Source of the DNA: Clostridia bacterium
Lineage (GTDB): Bacteria > Bacillota_A > Clostridia > Oscillospirales > CAG-272
Direction of reading: 5' to 3'
Length of the DNA: 50,618 nt
Assembly (NCBI GenBank): GCA_017468115.1
Contig: JAFUJS010000006.1
Location: forward strand, 1-50,618
Under the pieces are notes generated by a model. It saw only the letters and a list, made by a program, of their open reading frames with translations. It did no database searches and was not told where the DNA came from. A program made the position numbers and the translations under genes. Below, one piece after another: positions 34,170-43,559 of the stretch; position 1 is the first letter of the stretch, and the number at the start of each line of letters is the position of its first letter.

Positions 34170-36698
34170 ATGAGTAAAGAGCTAAAGCATAATGATTTAG
34201 ACTATGAAAACATAGAGCAGATGATAGTAGGCAGGTCCATTGAGTCAAGAGTGCCGGAAGCATTTTTGGAGTATTCAATGAGCGTTATTGTAAGCCGTGC
34301 CCTACCTGACATCAGAGATGGTATGAAGCCGGGTCAAAGACGTGTTATGTACGCTATGTACGAGGACCATCTGACCAGTGACAAGCCATTTAGAAAATCC
34401 GCAACCACAGTTGGTAACGTGCTTGGTAGATACCATCCACACGGCGACCAATCCGTATATGGCACAATGGTAAGAATGGCGCAGCCATTTTCACTCCGCT
34501 ACCCACTTGTAGACGGCCACGGTAACTTCGGTAACGTGGACGGCGACGGCGCTGCGGCTTACCGTTACACAGAGGCAAGAATGTCCAAGCTTGCAAACGA
34601 GCTTATGGGCGATATTGAAAAGGACGTTGTTGATTTTGTTCCAAACTTCGATAACTCAAGAAAAGAGCCTACTGTTTTGCCATCCAGATTTCCTAACTTC
34701 CTGGTTAACGGTAGCGTTGGTATTGCTGTTGGTATGGCAACAAACGTACCCCCACACAACCTTGGAGAGGTTATTGACGGTACAATTTATTTAATGGAAA
34801 ACCCTGAGTGTGAGGTAACTGACCTTATGGAATACATTAAGGGTCCGGACTTTCCAACCTACGCAACAATTTATGGCAAAAAGGGTATTTTAGACGCTTA
34901 CACAACAGGTAAGGGCAGAGTCAGGGTTCGCTCAAAGGCAACTATTGAGGAGGACCACAGAAGAATTGTTGTTACAGAGATTCCATATATGGTAAATAGG
35001 CAGATGCTTATTGAATCTATGGGTCAGCTTGTAAAGGACAAGAAGATTGAGGGCATTACAGATATTCGTAACGAGTCCGGACGTGCCGGTATGAGAATAG
35101 TTATTGAGTATAAGAGAGATGCCAACCCACAAATTATTCTTAACCAGCTTTACAAGAATACACAGCTTGAGGACACCTGCGCTGTAAATATGCTTGCGCT
35201 TGTAAACGGAGAGCCAAAGACACTTGGTCTTAAGGACGTTCTTAACAACTACATACTCTTCCAAGAGGATGTTATTAGAAGAAGAACACGCTTTGACCTT
35301 GCAAAGGCAGAGGTAGAGGCGCATATTTACGAGGGCTACAAGCTTGCTATTGATAATATTGACGAGGTAATTTCCATAATCCGTGCATCTGAAAGCACAC
35401 CTGTTGCTAAGGAAAAGCTAAGAGAAAGATTTGGCTTTAGCGAGGAGCAGGCGCAGGCTATTGTTGAAATGACCCTTGGCAGACTTAGCGGTCTTGAAAG
35501 ACAAAAGGTTGAGGACAGGCTAAATAAGCTCCACGCAACAATAGTTGAATTAAAGGCTATTCTTAGTGATGAAAATAAGATTAAGGAAATCATTAAGAAC
35601 GAGCTTCTTGAAATTAAGAAAAAATACTCTGACGACAGACGTACAGAGATTATTGATAGCGACGACGAGATTGATATTGAGGACCTTATTGAAAGACACG
35701 AGTGTGTAATTACTCTTACAAACTCCGGCTACATTAAGAGAATCCCAGCAGACACCTACTCCGCACAAAGACGTGGCGGCAAGGGTCTTATCGCTATGCA
35801 TACCAAGGAAGAGGACTTTATCGAAAGAGTTCTTGTTGCAAACAGCCACAGCTATCTGCTTATGTTTACCGACAACGGTAAGATATTTGTAAGAAAGGTA
35901 TATAGAATTCCTGAGGCGTCAAGAACCGCAAAGGGCTCTAACCTTATTAACATTATCGAGATTGAAAAGGGCGAGAGGGTAACTGCTATGATTGCCCTGC
36001 CTGAATTTACACACGGCGAGTACCTGACTATGGTTACAGAAAAGGGTGTAATTAAGAGAACTGACCTTGCCGAGTACGAGTATCAGCGCAAGGGCGGTAA
36101 GATTGCTATCAATCTTGACGAGGGCGACAAGCTTATCTTCGTTGGACATACAACAGGAAAAGAGGACGTTCTTATTGCTACAAGAAACGGTTATGCTGTA
36201 AGATTCCACGAGGACAAGGTTAAGATTGTTGGCAGAACTGCACGTGGTGTACGTGGTATTGACCTAAGAGAGGGAGATATTGTTTGCGGCGCAGTTATTG
36301 TTGATAATACAAAAGAGCTTCTTACAATTACAGAAAACGGCTTTGGTAAGAAGTCAAGCTTTGATGACTTTGAGCCTAGAAACCGTGGTATTCTCGGTGT
36401 TATTGCCCACAATATCAGCGATAAGACAGGTAAGCTTGCGGCTATCGCTTGCACAGACGAGGGCAAGGACGTAATGGTAATTACAAACGAGGGTACTATT
36501 ATCAGAACTGCAACAGATGTTATCCCAACCTATAAGAGGGCTACAACAGGTGTTAGAATTATGCGTCTTGACGACGGCGCCGTTGTTGCAAACATAACCC
36601 TTACAGATAAGGAAGAGGACGTGCCTGAGGATGGCGAGGTAGCTACCGAGGTGACAGAGATGCCAAAGCCTGAGGGTAATGGAGATAACCAAGAGTGA
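34170..36698 (+). CDS. gyrA: DNA gyrase subunit A
   Basis: An 842-residue GyrA with the 59-kDa breakage domain (catalytic Tyr133 in YRYTEARMS), coiled coil near residues 400-500, and six-bladed C-terminal domain. The GyrA-box QRRGGKG is present near residue 534. The quinolone-resistance region reads [15 protein letters not shown]: Gln94 and Gly98 stand at the positions equivalent to Escherichia coli Ser83 and Asp87. The acidic tail ends GNGDNQE. Its stop overlaps a downstream lipoprotein start (GTGA). Confidence 0.97.
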   Translation: MSKELKHNDLDYENIEQMIVGRSIESRVPEAFLEYSMSVIVSRALPDIRDGMKPGQRRVMYAMYEDHLTSDKPFRKSATTVGNVLGRYHPHGDQSVYGTMVRMAQPFSLRYPLVDGHGNFGNVDGDGAAAYRYTEARMSKLANELMGDIEKDVVDFVPNFDNSRKEPTVLPSRFPNFLVNGSVGIAVGMATNVPPHNLGEVIDGTIYLMENPECEVTDLMEYIKGPDFPTYATIYGKKGILDAYTTGKGRVRVRSKATIEEDHRRIVVTEIPYMVNRQMLIESMGQLVKDKKIEGITDIRNESGRAGMRIVIEYKRDANPQIILNQLYKNTQLEDTCAVNMLALVNGEPKTLGLKDVLNNYILFQEDVIRRRTRFDLAKAEVEAHIYEGYKLAIDNIDEVISIIRASESTPVAKEKLRERFGFSEEQAQAIVEMTLGRLSGLERQKVEDRLNKLHATIVELKAILSDENKIKEIIKNELLEIKKKYSDDRRTEIIDSDDEIDIEDLIERHECVITLTNSGYIKRIPADTYSAQRRGGKGLIAMHTKEEDFIERVLVANSHSYLLMFTDNGKIFVRKVYRIPEASRTAKGSNLINIIEIEKGERVTAMIALPEFTHGEYLTMVTEKGVIKRTDLAEYEYQRKGGKIAINLDEGDKLIFVGHTTGKEDVLIATRNGYAVRFHEDKVKIVGRTARGVRGIDLREGDIVCGAVIVDNTKELLTITENGFGKKSSFDDFEPRNRGILGVIAHNISDKTGKLAAIACTDEGKDVMVITNEGTIIRTATDVIPTYKRATTGVRIMRLDDGAVVANITLTDKEEDVPEDGEVATEVTEMPKPEGNGDNQE

Positions 36699-37261
36699 AA
36701 ATAGTTAAAGTAGCGCTTGCTGTAATTCTGATAGCCCTTTTGGCTATCGGAATTTACGGCTGCGGAGAAAATGGTGGGGTTTCCTTTGAGGAGGCAAGCG
36801 AAATAGTAAAGGGTCTTATGGTGTCGGCAAATGAGATAAACCGCATCCATTACGGAGAGGGAATTTCTCACGTAGAGGACGAAAGCGACAACCTTTATGC
36901 GGACGCACACCCAAGCGAAAGATATAAGAGCCTTGAGGACATAGAGGTCTTTACATACAAAATTTATACACAGGACCTTGCCCGTGCTGTTTTGGACAGA
37001 TCCTTTGGGGAAAGTGAGGAAATTGTAGACACAACCCCAAGGTATATAGCAGTCAAGTATGAAAATCAGGTTAAGCTCCTTGTCAAAAAGGACATAGAGC
37101 CATTTGCCGAGATATATGAATACGACCTTAACGAAATAGAAATACTTGGCACAAGTGATGGCGTAATTGAGGCAAAAATTAAGACCACAACGGGCAAATA
37201 CAAGAGCTTCGTTTTCAAATACGAGGAAAACGGCTGGAGAATTGATACCCCAACGTATTAG
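36695..37261 (+). CDS. Lipoprotein of unknown function, coupled to gyrA
   Basis: A 188-residue protein with MKIVKVAL, a hydrophobic core and lipobox IYGC (Cys23), so it is predicted to be lipid-anchored outside the membrane. The mature part has a charged N-terminal region ([12 protein letters not shown]) and a C-terminal beta-rich half with [18 protein letters not shown] ending [10 protein letters not shown] recognise no family. The GTG start overlaps the gyrA stop by four bases, so translation depends on gyrA. It closes the dnaA-gyrA gene block. Confidence 0.75.
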   Translation: MKIVKVALAVILIALLAIGIYGCGENGGVSFEEASEIVKGLMVSANEINRIHYGEGISHVEDESDNLYADAHPSERYKSLEDIEVFTYKIYTQDLARAVLDRSFGESEEIVDTTPRYIAVKYENQVKLLVKKDIEPFAEIYEYDLNEIEILGTSDGVIEAKIKTTTGKYKSFVFKYEENGWRIDTPTY

Positions 37262-37291
37262 TTATTGATTATCTGATAATACAAGTCTGAT

Positions 37292-37473
37292 TTTTGGCGG
37301 AAAAATATTTTGAAAATCTGTGGAAATATGCTCGGGTACAGACCCTAAAGAGTATGCTCCGTCGCAAATTCCTTCGATTTTCTTCCTATTTTCCACGCCA
37401 AAGCGCAAGGCTAATCGACTCTTAATTATCATCTAATCTTAAAGAGAAAAACGAACTTTATTTTGGCGGAAAA
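37292..37473. repeat. Direct repeat pair bracketing the recA upstream region
   Basis: TTTTGGCGGAAAA occurs at 37292-37304 and again at 37461-37473, 27 bases before the recA ATG. The 156 bases between contain CGTCGCAAATTCCTTCG and a TTTTCCACG box-like site and look like inserted sequence. Whether this is a target duplication or two protein sites is open. Confidence 0.45.
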
Positions 37474-37500
37474 CATCTAAAATTTATGAAGGAGAAAAAT

Positions 37501-38607
37501 ATGGCAAAGAAGGCTACTAAGGCTGCAAAGGCAGAGACCGGCATTGTTAGCGAGGCTGACAAGAAGAAGGCGCTGGAAACTGCACTTAGCCAAATTAAAA
37601 AGGAATGTGGCGAGGAAGCTATAAGAAAGCTTGGCGAAAAGGGCGACTTGCAAATCGGCTCTATTTCCACAGGCTCCTTGACACTTGACCTTGCCCTTGG
37701 AGTTGGTGGACTTCCAAAGGGAAGAATTGTAGAAATATACGGTCCGGAAAGCTCCGGTAAAACCACTGTGGCTCTCCACGCAATCGCAGAGGCACAGAAG
37801 GAGGGGGGAACCGCTGCATTCATTGATGCAGAGCACGCCCTTGACCCGGTTTATGCCAAGGCTATCGGCGTTGATATTGATGAGCTTTTGGTTTCTCAGC
37901 CCGACAACGGCGAGCAGGCTCTTGAAATTACAGAAAAGCTGGTAAGCTCCGGCGCTGTTGATATAGTTGTTATCGACTCTGTTGCCGCACTTGTTCCAAG
38001 GCAGGAGATTGAGGGCTCTATGGGCGACTCCCATATGGGTCTGCAGGCAAGGCTTATGTCCCAGGCGCTTCGTAAGCTCTCCGGATCTATTGCAAAGACT
38101 AACTGCGTGGTTATCTTTATTAACCAGCTTCGTGAGAAGCTTAACGTAATGTACGGAAACCCCGAAACAACAACAGGCGGTCGTGCCCTTAAGTTTTACG
38201 CGTCTGTAAGAATTGACGTAAGAAAGGCAGACACCCTAAAAAATGGAAGTGAGGCATACGGCAACCACGTTAAATGTAAGGTTGTAAAGAACAAGGTAGC
38301 TCCACCGTTTACCGTTGCGGAGTTTGATATTCTCTACGGTAAGGGAATTTCCAAGGCATCGGAAATTTTGGACCTTGCAATTACTCTTGATATTATTCAA
38401 AAGAGCGGCTCCTGGTTCTCCTACGAGGGACAAAAGGTTGCACAGGGCAAGGACAACACAAGAGCATACTTTGAAAAGAGCCCTGAGCTTATGAAGGAGC
38501 TTGAAAACAAAATCATCGCAAAAATGCAGAACGGCGAGGGTGGCGAAAGCGACGGCTTTGACGTTGACCCCGACGAATTTAACCTAGACGCACTTAATTT
38601 GGACTAA
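37501..38607 (+). CDS. recA: Recombinase A
   Basis: A 368-residue RecA with Walker [10 protein letters not shown] near residue 80, the Glu of DAEHALDP, Walker [11 protein letters not shown], loop L2 with [10 protein letters not shown] and [10 protein letters not shown], and an acidic C-terminal tail ([11 protein letters not shown]). AAGGAG precedes the ATG at 37501; five upstream in-frame codons overlap it. A half-matching SOS-like sequence, CGAACTTTATTTT, lies at about 37452-37464, too weak to call as a LexA site. recX follows by three bases. Confidence 0.97.
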   Translation: MAKKATKAAKAETGIVSEADKKKALETALSQIKKECGEEAIRKLGEKGDLQIGSISTGSLTLDLALGVGGLPKGRIVEIYGPESSGKTTVALHAIAEAQKEGGTAAFIDAEHALDPVYAKAIGVDIDELLVSQPDNGEQALEITEKLVSSGAVDIVVIDSVAALVPRQEIEGSMGDSHMGLQARLMSQALRKLSGSIAKTNCVVIFINQLREKLNVMYGNPETTTGGRALKFYASVRIDVRKADTLKNGSEAYGNHVKCKVVKNKVAPPFTVAEFDILYGKGISKASEILDLAITLDIIQKSGSWFSYEGQKVAQGKDNTRAYFEKSPELMKELENKIIAKMQNGEGGESDGFDVDPDEFNLDALNLD

Positions 38608-38610
38608 TTT

Positions 38611-39261
38611 ATGGATAGAATTTATTACAAGGTAGAAAGAATAAAAACAACACCTCAGGGCAGAATCTTCTGCATAAGGTCAAATAAGGGAACAACCTTT
38701 GAAATGCTTGTTTCAGAGGAACAATACCTGCGCTTTGAGCTTACCGAGGGCGCTGAAATCGACGACGAGAGATTTTTGGAGATAAGAGAGGAAATGCTCT
38801 TTGACAATGCCCGCCGCACTGCCTTTTCCATTCTTGCCTGTGGCGAAAATAACAAGAAAACCTTGATAAATAAGCTACAAGCAAAGGGGTATTCCTATGA
38901 GCTATGCAGAAACATTGCTATCTATATGGAAAACAGGGGACATATCGACGAGAAAAAGCAGATTGGACTTCTTTGTGATACCTATTTAAGAAAGAAATTC
39001 GGCAAGCTCAAGATTATTAATGAGCTTGTTGTAAAGGGCTATCAGCGTGAGGATGTTATGGAATTTGTGCAAAGTGAGCTTAAGGGCGTTGACTTTGCCG
39101 AAAACTGCGCCTACATTATAGAAAATAAGTACAACCCGGTGCCACAGGCAGGGGAGGAGCTTAAGAAAATGATGGGTGCTCTTATGCGCTACGGCTACAC
39201 AATTATGGATATTAAAAGGGCTATTGATATTGTGAAGGAGAGGAGCGAGGACGATGCTTAA
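38611..39261 (+). CDS. recX: RecA regulator RecX
   Basis: A 216-residue RecX, made of three-helix tandem repeats. KVERIKTTPQGR and FEMLVSEEQYLRF make the N-terminal beta part; LACGENNKKTLINKLQAKGY and KKFGKLKIINELVVKGY are typical repeat motifs. It modulates RecA filaments. It starts three bases after recA and overlaps rimO by eight bases, so recA-recX-rimO form a translationally linked operon. Confidence 0.92.
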   Translation: MDRIYYKVERIKTTPQGRIFCIRSNKGTTFEMLVSEEQYLRFELTEGAEIDDERFLEIREEMLFDNARRTAFSILACGENNKKTLINKLQAKGYSYELCRNIAIYMENRGHIDEKKQIGLLCDTYLRKKFGKLKIINELVVKGYQREDVMEFVQSELKGVDFAENCAYIIENKYNPVPQAGEELKKMMGALMRYGYTIMDIKRAIDIVKERSEDDA

Positions 39262-40576
39262 AATAGGCTTTGTTTCTCTCGGCTGTCCCAAAAATCTTCT
39301 GGATACAGAGGTTATGCTGGGGCACTTGGTTCAGGCAGGGTATGAAATCACCCCTGAGGAAACCGAGGCTGACATTGTTATTATCAATACCTGCGGCTTT
39401 ATCGAAAGCGCAAAGAAGGAAGCCATTGACAATATTTTAGATATTGCCTGGCTAAAGGAAAACAGAAGCCTTAAGGGACTTATTGTAACAGGCTGTCTTG
39501 CTGAAAGATACCGTGAGCAGATATTTGAGGAATTCCCTGAGGTTGATGCGATATTAGGCACGGGAAGCGTACACGATATTGTAAAAGCAGTGGAGCACGT
39601 GTCTGAAAAACAGCGTTTTTCCAGCTTTGAGGACAAGGACAAGGTGGCGCTTGGGGGAGACAGAATTGTTACCACGGGCGATGCCTTTGCATACCTTAAA
39701 ATCTCCGAGGGCTGTAATAACCGTTGTACCTACTGTGCAATACCAAATATCAGAGGAAAATTCCGTTCCCGCCCTATTGACGAGCTGATTTGCGAGGCAA
39801 AGGAGCTTGTAGATATGGGCATTAAGGAGCTTATTGTTATCGGTCAGGATACCACCGCCTACGGCATTGACCTTTACGGGGAGTATAAGCTGGCACAGCT
39901 GCTGTCCCGTCTTGCCAAGGAAACGGACGTAGAGTGGCTAAGAATACTTTACTGCTACCCTGACAAAATAACAGATGAGCTTATAAATGAGTTTAAGACA
40001 AATAAAAAGCTCCTTAAGTATATTGACCTGCCTATTCAGCATATAAATGACCGAATCCTTAAGCGTATGAACAGAAAAGGGGACGGCAAGCTGATTAAGG
40101 ACGTTATTGCAAGGCTACGTACAGTTGAGGGAATGGTTATTCGTTCAACCGCCATTGTTGGCTTCCCGGGGGAGACCGAGGAGGAATTTTCGGAGCTTTG
40201 TCAGTTTATAAGAGAAGTAAAATTTGACAAATTCGGCGCATTTGCTTATTCAAGGGAAGAGGACACACCTGCTTACAGCTTCAAGGACCAAATAGACGAG
40301 GACATAAAGGCACAGCGTGAGGAAATTATCATGCGTGAGCAGCTTTATGTTACCGAGGAGCTAAACAAGGAAAAGATAGGCAAAAGCCTAAGAGTTCTTT
40401 GCGAGGGCTACGACAAGGTTGCCGAGGCATACGTGGGCAGAGCCTACACCGACGCACCCGACATTGACGGCAAGGTGTTCTTTACCTCGAAAAACAGACA
40501 CGTGGTCGGGGATTTTGTAAACGTTACTGTAACGGATATTCTTGACGACTTCGACCTGGCAGCTGAGGCAGAATAA
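39254..40576 (+). CDS. rimO: Ribosomal protein S12 methylthiotransferase RimO
   Basis: A 440-residue radical SAM enzyme. The N-terminal UPF0004 domain binds one [4Fe-4S] through the Cys in SLGCPKN, NTCGF and TGCLAE. The radical SAM cluster is in CNNRCTYCAIP, followed by RGKFRSRP, the RimO form. A TRAM domain closes the protein. It methylthiolates Asp88 of S12. GAGGAC is the only purine stretch near the ATG, which overlaps recX. Confidence 0.95.
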   Translation: MLKIGFVSLGCPKNLLDTEVMLGHLVQAGYEITPEETEADIVIINTCGFIESAKKEAIDNILDIAWLKENRSLKGLIVTGCLAERYREQIFEEFPEVDAILGTGSVHDIVKAVEHVSEKQRFSSFEDKDKVALGGDRIVTTGDAFAYLKISEGCNNRCTYCAIPNIRGKFRSRPIDELICEAKELVDMGIKELIVIGQDTTAYGIDLYGEYKLAQLLSRLAKETDVEWLRILYCYPDKITDELINEFKTNKKLLKYIDLPIQHINDRILKRMNRKGDGKLIKDVIARLRTVEGMVIRSTAIVGFPGETEEEFSELCQFIREVKFDKFGAFAYSREEDTPAYSFKDQIDEDIKAQREEIIMREQLYVTEELNKEKIGKSLRVLCEGYDKVAEAYVGRAYTDAPDIDGKVFFTSKNRHVVGDFVNVTVTDILDDFDLAAEAE

Positions 40577-40608
40577 GCTTTAATAAAAAAATTTATGAGG
40601 ATTATAAG

Positions 40609-41259
40609 GTGAAAATTAATGTACCAAATATGCTCACAATACTAAGAATTATTTTGATTCCTGTTTTTGTGGCGTGTATAATTTATATTGAGGACCCTGT
40701 GGTTTGTGGAGTTGTGTCTGCAATAATTTTTGCGGTTACTGCCTTTACAGACTTTCTTGACGGGTATATTGCAAGAAAATATAATCTTGTAACTGACTTT
40801 GGCAAATTTATGGATTCCGTTGCTGACAAGCTGATGATTTTCGGCGCTCTTCTTGCTCTTACTGCAAGATTTGCCATTGAGGGAAAAAAGATTTTGGACG
40901 TTAGCTTATTTGACGGCATTAAAACAAATATTGTGGCAGAGATTATGTTCCACGTGCTTCTTTGGAGCAGCATTATTGTGTTCCTGCGTGAGCTTGGTGT
41001 TACCTCAATCAGACTTGTTTGTGCAAAAACGGATGTAGGTGTTATTCCTGCAAACTTCTTTGGCAAGGCAAAAACCGTTTGCCAAATTGCGGCAGTTTTG
41101 ATTGCTCTTGTTGAGCTTGCAATCAACGAGGGTCAAAGAGAGTTTACCACCTACTACATTGCTTCATATATTGCGCTTGCCCTTATGCTGTTTATGACAG
41201 TTGCCTCGGGTCTTAACTACCTAAAGATATACGGCAAGCATATTAATCCAAACAAATAA
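40609..41259 (+). CDS. pgsA: CDP-diacylglycerol-glycerol-3-phosphate 3-phosphatidyltransferase
   Basis: A 216-residue membrane enzyme. The CDP-alcohol phosphotransferase motif D-x2-DG-x2-AR-x8-G-x3-D-x3-D is complete: DFLDGYIAR, then DFGKFMDSVADK. NVPNMLTILRIILIPVFV is the usual start. About five to six helices follow. It makes phosphatidylglycerophosphate, the committed step to phosphatidylglycerol. The start is GTG with GAGG upstream. It follows rimO by 32 bases, a pairing seen in many Firmicutes. Confidence 0.95.
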   Translation: MKINVPNMLTILRIILIPVFVACIIYIEDPVVCGVVSAIIFAVTAFTDFLDGYIARKYNLVTDFGKFMDSVADKLMIFGALLALTARFAIEGKKILDVSLFDGIKTNIVAEIMFHVLLWSSIIVFLRELGVTSIRLVCAKTDVGVIPANFFGKAKTVCQIAAVLIALVELAINEGQREFTTYYIASYIALALMLFMTVASGLNYLKIYGKHINPNK

Positions 41260-41290
41260 AAAAAGCGACACAGGGTGTCGCTTTTTTGTT
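41257..41290. terminator. Bidirectional terminator after pgsA
   Basis: AAAGCGACA, CAGGG loop, TGTCGCTTT with flanking A and T runs; also serves the convergent zinc-ribbon gene. Confidence 0.88.
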
Positions 41291-41748
41291 TATCTTAAGA
41301 AAATCATACAAACGGCGAAGATGGAAATTGTAAGCGCTATGGCGCTTAAGATAATAGAGGTTGTAAGCTTTCCGTTTGCGGAGCTTACGGCGTCCTCATC
41401 ATCCTCTGTGGAAATGTATGGGTCCAAATCCGTCCTTAGTAGCAATATGACACGGATGACAGATATAATTGCCAAAATTGCGCCAGCCATCACAGGGCTA
41501 AATACAAGTCCGATAATACTTAAAATAAAGCAGGTCTTTGCAGATTTTGTCTGCTTATTAATAGCACTAAGGGAGTTTTCCCTTTCCTGCTGCTCGGCAG
41601 GGGTAACAATAGACCTTTCGTGATAAACGCCTGCGTCGTATGGATTAAAGCGATACCTTTCGGTAAGCGCAGTAGCTATTCTCGTGCCGCATTTTTTGCA
41701 CGTTGAGGAATCATCACTGATTCTTGCGCCGCATCTTTTACAAATCAC
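41290..41748 (-). CDS. Zinc-ribbon membrane protein
   Basis: A 152-residue protein: CKRCG at residues 3-7 and CKKCG at 17-21 form a zinc ribbon. A linker with RYRFNPYDAGVYHERS follows, then two hydrophobic helices around 70-102 and 128-150 separated by a charged, acidic loop. Same architecture as the proteins at 7.0 and 47.8-48.9 kb. The start is GTG with GGAGG eight bases upstream. It has its own perfect promoter. Function unknown. Confidence 0.8.
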   Translation of the reverse strand: MICKRCGARISDDSSTCKKCGTRIATALTERYRFNPYDAGVYHERSIVTPAEQQERENSLSAINKQTKSAKTCFILSIIGLVFSPVMAGAILAIISVIRVILLLRTDLDPYISTEDDEDAVSSANGKLTTSIILSAIALTISIFAVCMIFLR

Positions 41749-41780
41749 ACCTGTTACCTCCGTTTTTCATTATTAAAATT

Positions 41781-41809
41781 ATTATAGCATACAGAAATAA
41801 AAATGTCAA
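41781..41809 (-). promoter_or_regulatory. Promoter of the zinc-ribbon gene
   Basis: Minus strand: perfect TTGACA, 17-base spacer, perfect TATAAT; its -35 is six bases from the -35 of the divergent promoter. Confidence 0.8.
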
Positions 41810-41815
41810 CAAAGG

Positions 41816-41844
41816 TTGAAACAGGGGTGAATTTATGGTAATAT
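41816..41844 (+). promoter_or_regulatory. Promoter of the heparinase-like gene
   Basis: TTGAAA, 17-base spacer, TAATAT, abutting a long palindrome at 41844-41865. Confidence 0.7.
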
Positions 41845-41865
41845 TAGGGTATATAAATACCCTAA
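41844..41865. promoter_or_regulatory. Palindromic operator over the start site
   Basis: TTAGGGTAT, ATAA, ATACCCTAA: perfect 9-base arms lying directly after the -10. A repressor bound here would block the heparinase-like gene. No regulator gene is adjacent, so the cognate protein is unknown. Confidence 0.6.
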
Positions 41866-41877
41866 GGGAGAAAAGAT

Positions 41878-43548
41878 ATGTTAGATTTTGCAAGAGATAA
41901 AGAGCTTTGGAAAAGGGTCAGAGAGAGCGAGGAGTTTTCTCAGCACAGGGCGGAGCTTTTGGAGCTTTACGAAAAGGCGTTTAAGACGGAGCCGCGTCCC
42001 CACTCGGCGGAGGACATTTTGGAAAATGACGACCACGGGCTTTGGAGATTGCAGTTTGACCAGCTCCAGACCTCGGCGCTTTTGTCCCTCATTTATCCCG
42101 AGAACGAGGAATACTACAAAAATCTACTTAAGATAGTTTGGGCGTATCTGAACGAGTATACCTGGGCGCCCCTTGGCCACTACACGGAGTTTTATTATCA
42201 AAGGACACCAAAGGACTTTGACTACGGGCTGCTTGATATTTTTGCCTGTTCCGTTGCTTTTTCTATGGCAGAGGTAAAAAATCTGTTCAAGGACCGCTTC
42301 CCACAGCTGCTTAAGGACAGAATCAGCTATGAGTTAAGGCGCAGAACCATTGAGCCGTTTTTGAATAGAGCCTTCTTCTGGGAAAAGCACAACAACAACT
42401 GGACTGCAGTTTGCACAGGCGCTGTTGGCAGCGTTTTGCTCTACGAGGCGCCGGAGCTTTACTATGAAAATAAGGAAAGAATTGATAGTGCCCTTAAGTG
42501 CTACCTTGACAGCTACAAGGACGACGGTATGTGCGTTGAGGGTGTTGGCTATTGGGAGTTTGGCTTTGGCTTCTTTGCTTCCTTTGCGCTCCTTGAAAGA
42601 GAGCTGACAGAGGGCAGGGTTGACCGCTTCAAGGACAAGAAGATAAAGGAAATTTCAAAATTCCTTCAAAAAACCTTTTTGCAGGACAATGTTATTGTTA
42701 CCTTTAGCGATGCAAGCGTAACACAAAACTATTTCTTTGGCATTTGGCATATGCTAAGGCACGTTTACGGCGATGAGCTGGAGCCACTACCAAAGTGCCA
42801 CGGCCATGTGGTAAAGGATAATACCCACTTTAACTTTGCGCTCCGTGGCTTTATTTACTACGACGAAAAGCACCTGAGCGACACACTAAGGACAGACGTT
42901 GTTTACAGCGGAGAAAACTCCAACTACTTTATAAAGAGAACAAAAAATTATGGCTTTGCGGTAAAGGGCGGCGATAACGGAGAGAGCCACAACCACATTG
43001 ACGTTGGCTCCTTTATTCTGGCAAGAAACAACAAGCAAATTATTTGCGACGTGGGCGGCGGACCCTACGAGGACGGCTACCACACCGACAGAAGATATTC
43101 CTTCTTCCACCCATCAGCCTACGCCCACAATATTCCTCTCTTTGACGGGCAGGGCGAGGACGGCATAAGACGTGAGCAGGTTATCTGCCAGTACGACGGC
43201 AAGGATAGGGTATATCTTGATTTTACAAACGGCTACGGCTTAGAGTTTCTTAAAAAGGCAGAGAGGACCTTTATACTAAAGGACGACCAAATTACATTGA
43301 TTGACCATTTTGATTTAAGCGAGCAAAAGGAAATAACAGAGCACTTTGTTTCCTTGGTAGAACCAAAAATAGCGGGGGGAGTGGCTGTAATTGACGATGT
43401 TACCCTTGTTGCAGGTGGAAATATTGAGCCAAGGCTCACCGTAAAGGAAGTAAAAGCCCACCACGGCAACCGCCCCCACAACGTCTACATTCTTGACTAC
43501 GTGCTCCCTCTGGGACAGACGGACTTTGAGCTGCTTATTAAAATGTAA
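41878..43548 (+). CDS. Heparinase II/III-like polysaccharide lyase family protein
   Basis: A 556-residue protein. The N-terminal half is an alpha/alpha toroid (WKRVRESEEF, HYTEFYYQRTP, HNNNWTAVCTGAVGS with the conserved Asn-Trp, and VEGVGYWEFGFGFF with the Tyr-Trp). The C-terminal half is a beta sandwich starting AVKGGDNGESHNHIDVGSF with the metal-binding His and followed by ICDVGGGPY. This is the heparinase II/III family layout. No signal peptide, so intracellular cleavage of uronic acid oligosaccharides is likely. GGGAG precedes the ATG. The TIR-domain gene follows by 11 bases. Confidence 0.88.
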   Translation: MLDFARDKELWKRVRESEEFSQHRAELLELYEKAFKTEPRPHSAEDILENDDHGLWRLQFDQLQTSALLSLIYPENEEYYKNLLKIVWAYLNEYTWAPLGHYTEFYYQRTPKDFDYGLLDIFACSVAFSMAEVKNLFKDRFPQLLKDRISYELRRRTIEPFLNRAFFWEKHNNNWTAVCTGAVGSVLLYEAPELYYENKERIDSALKCYLDSYKDDGMCVEGVGYWEFGFGFFASFALLERELTEGRVDRFKDKKIKEISKFLQKTFLQDNVIVTFSDASVTQNYFFGIWHMLRHVYGDELEPLPKCHGHVVKDNTHFNFALRGFIYYDEKHLSDTLRTDVVYSGENSNYFIKRTKNYGFAVKGGDNGESHNHIDVGSFILARNNKQIICDVGGGPYEDGYHTDRRYSFFHPSAYAHNIPLFDGQGEDGIRREQVICQYDGKDRVYLDFTNGYGLEFLKKAERTFILKDDQITLIDHFDLSEQKEITEHFVSLVEPKIAGGVAVIDDVTLVAGGNIEPRLTVKEVKAHHGNRPHNVYILDYVLPLGQTDFELLIKM

Positions 43549-43559
43549 GAGGTGAAAAA

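Noticed and set aside
37452..37464. LexA/SOS box before recA
   Set aside because: Only the CGAAC half fits; the second half reads TTTT instead of GTTC.
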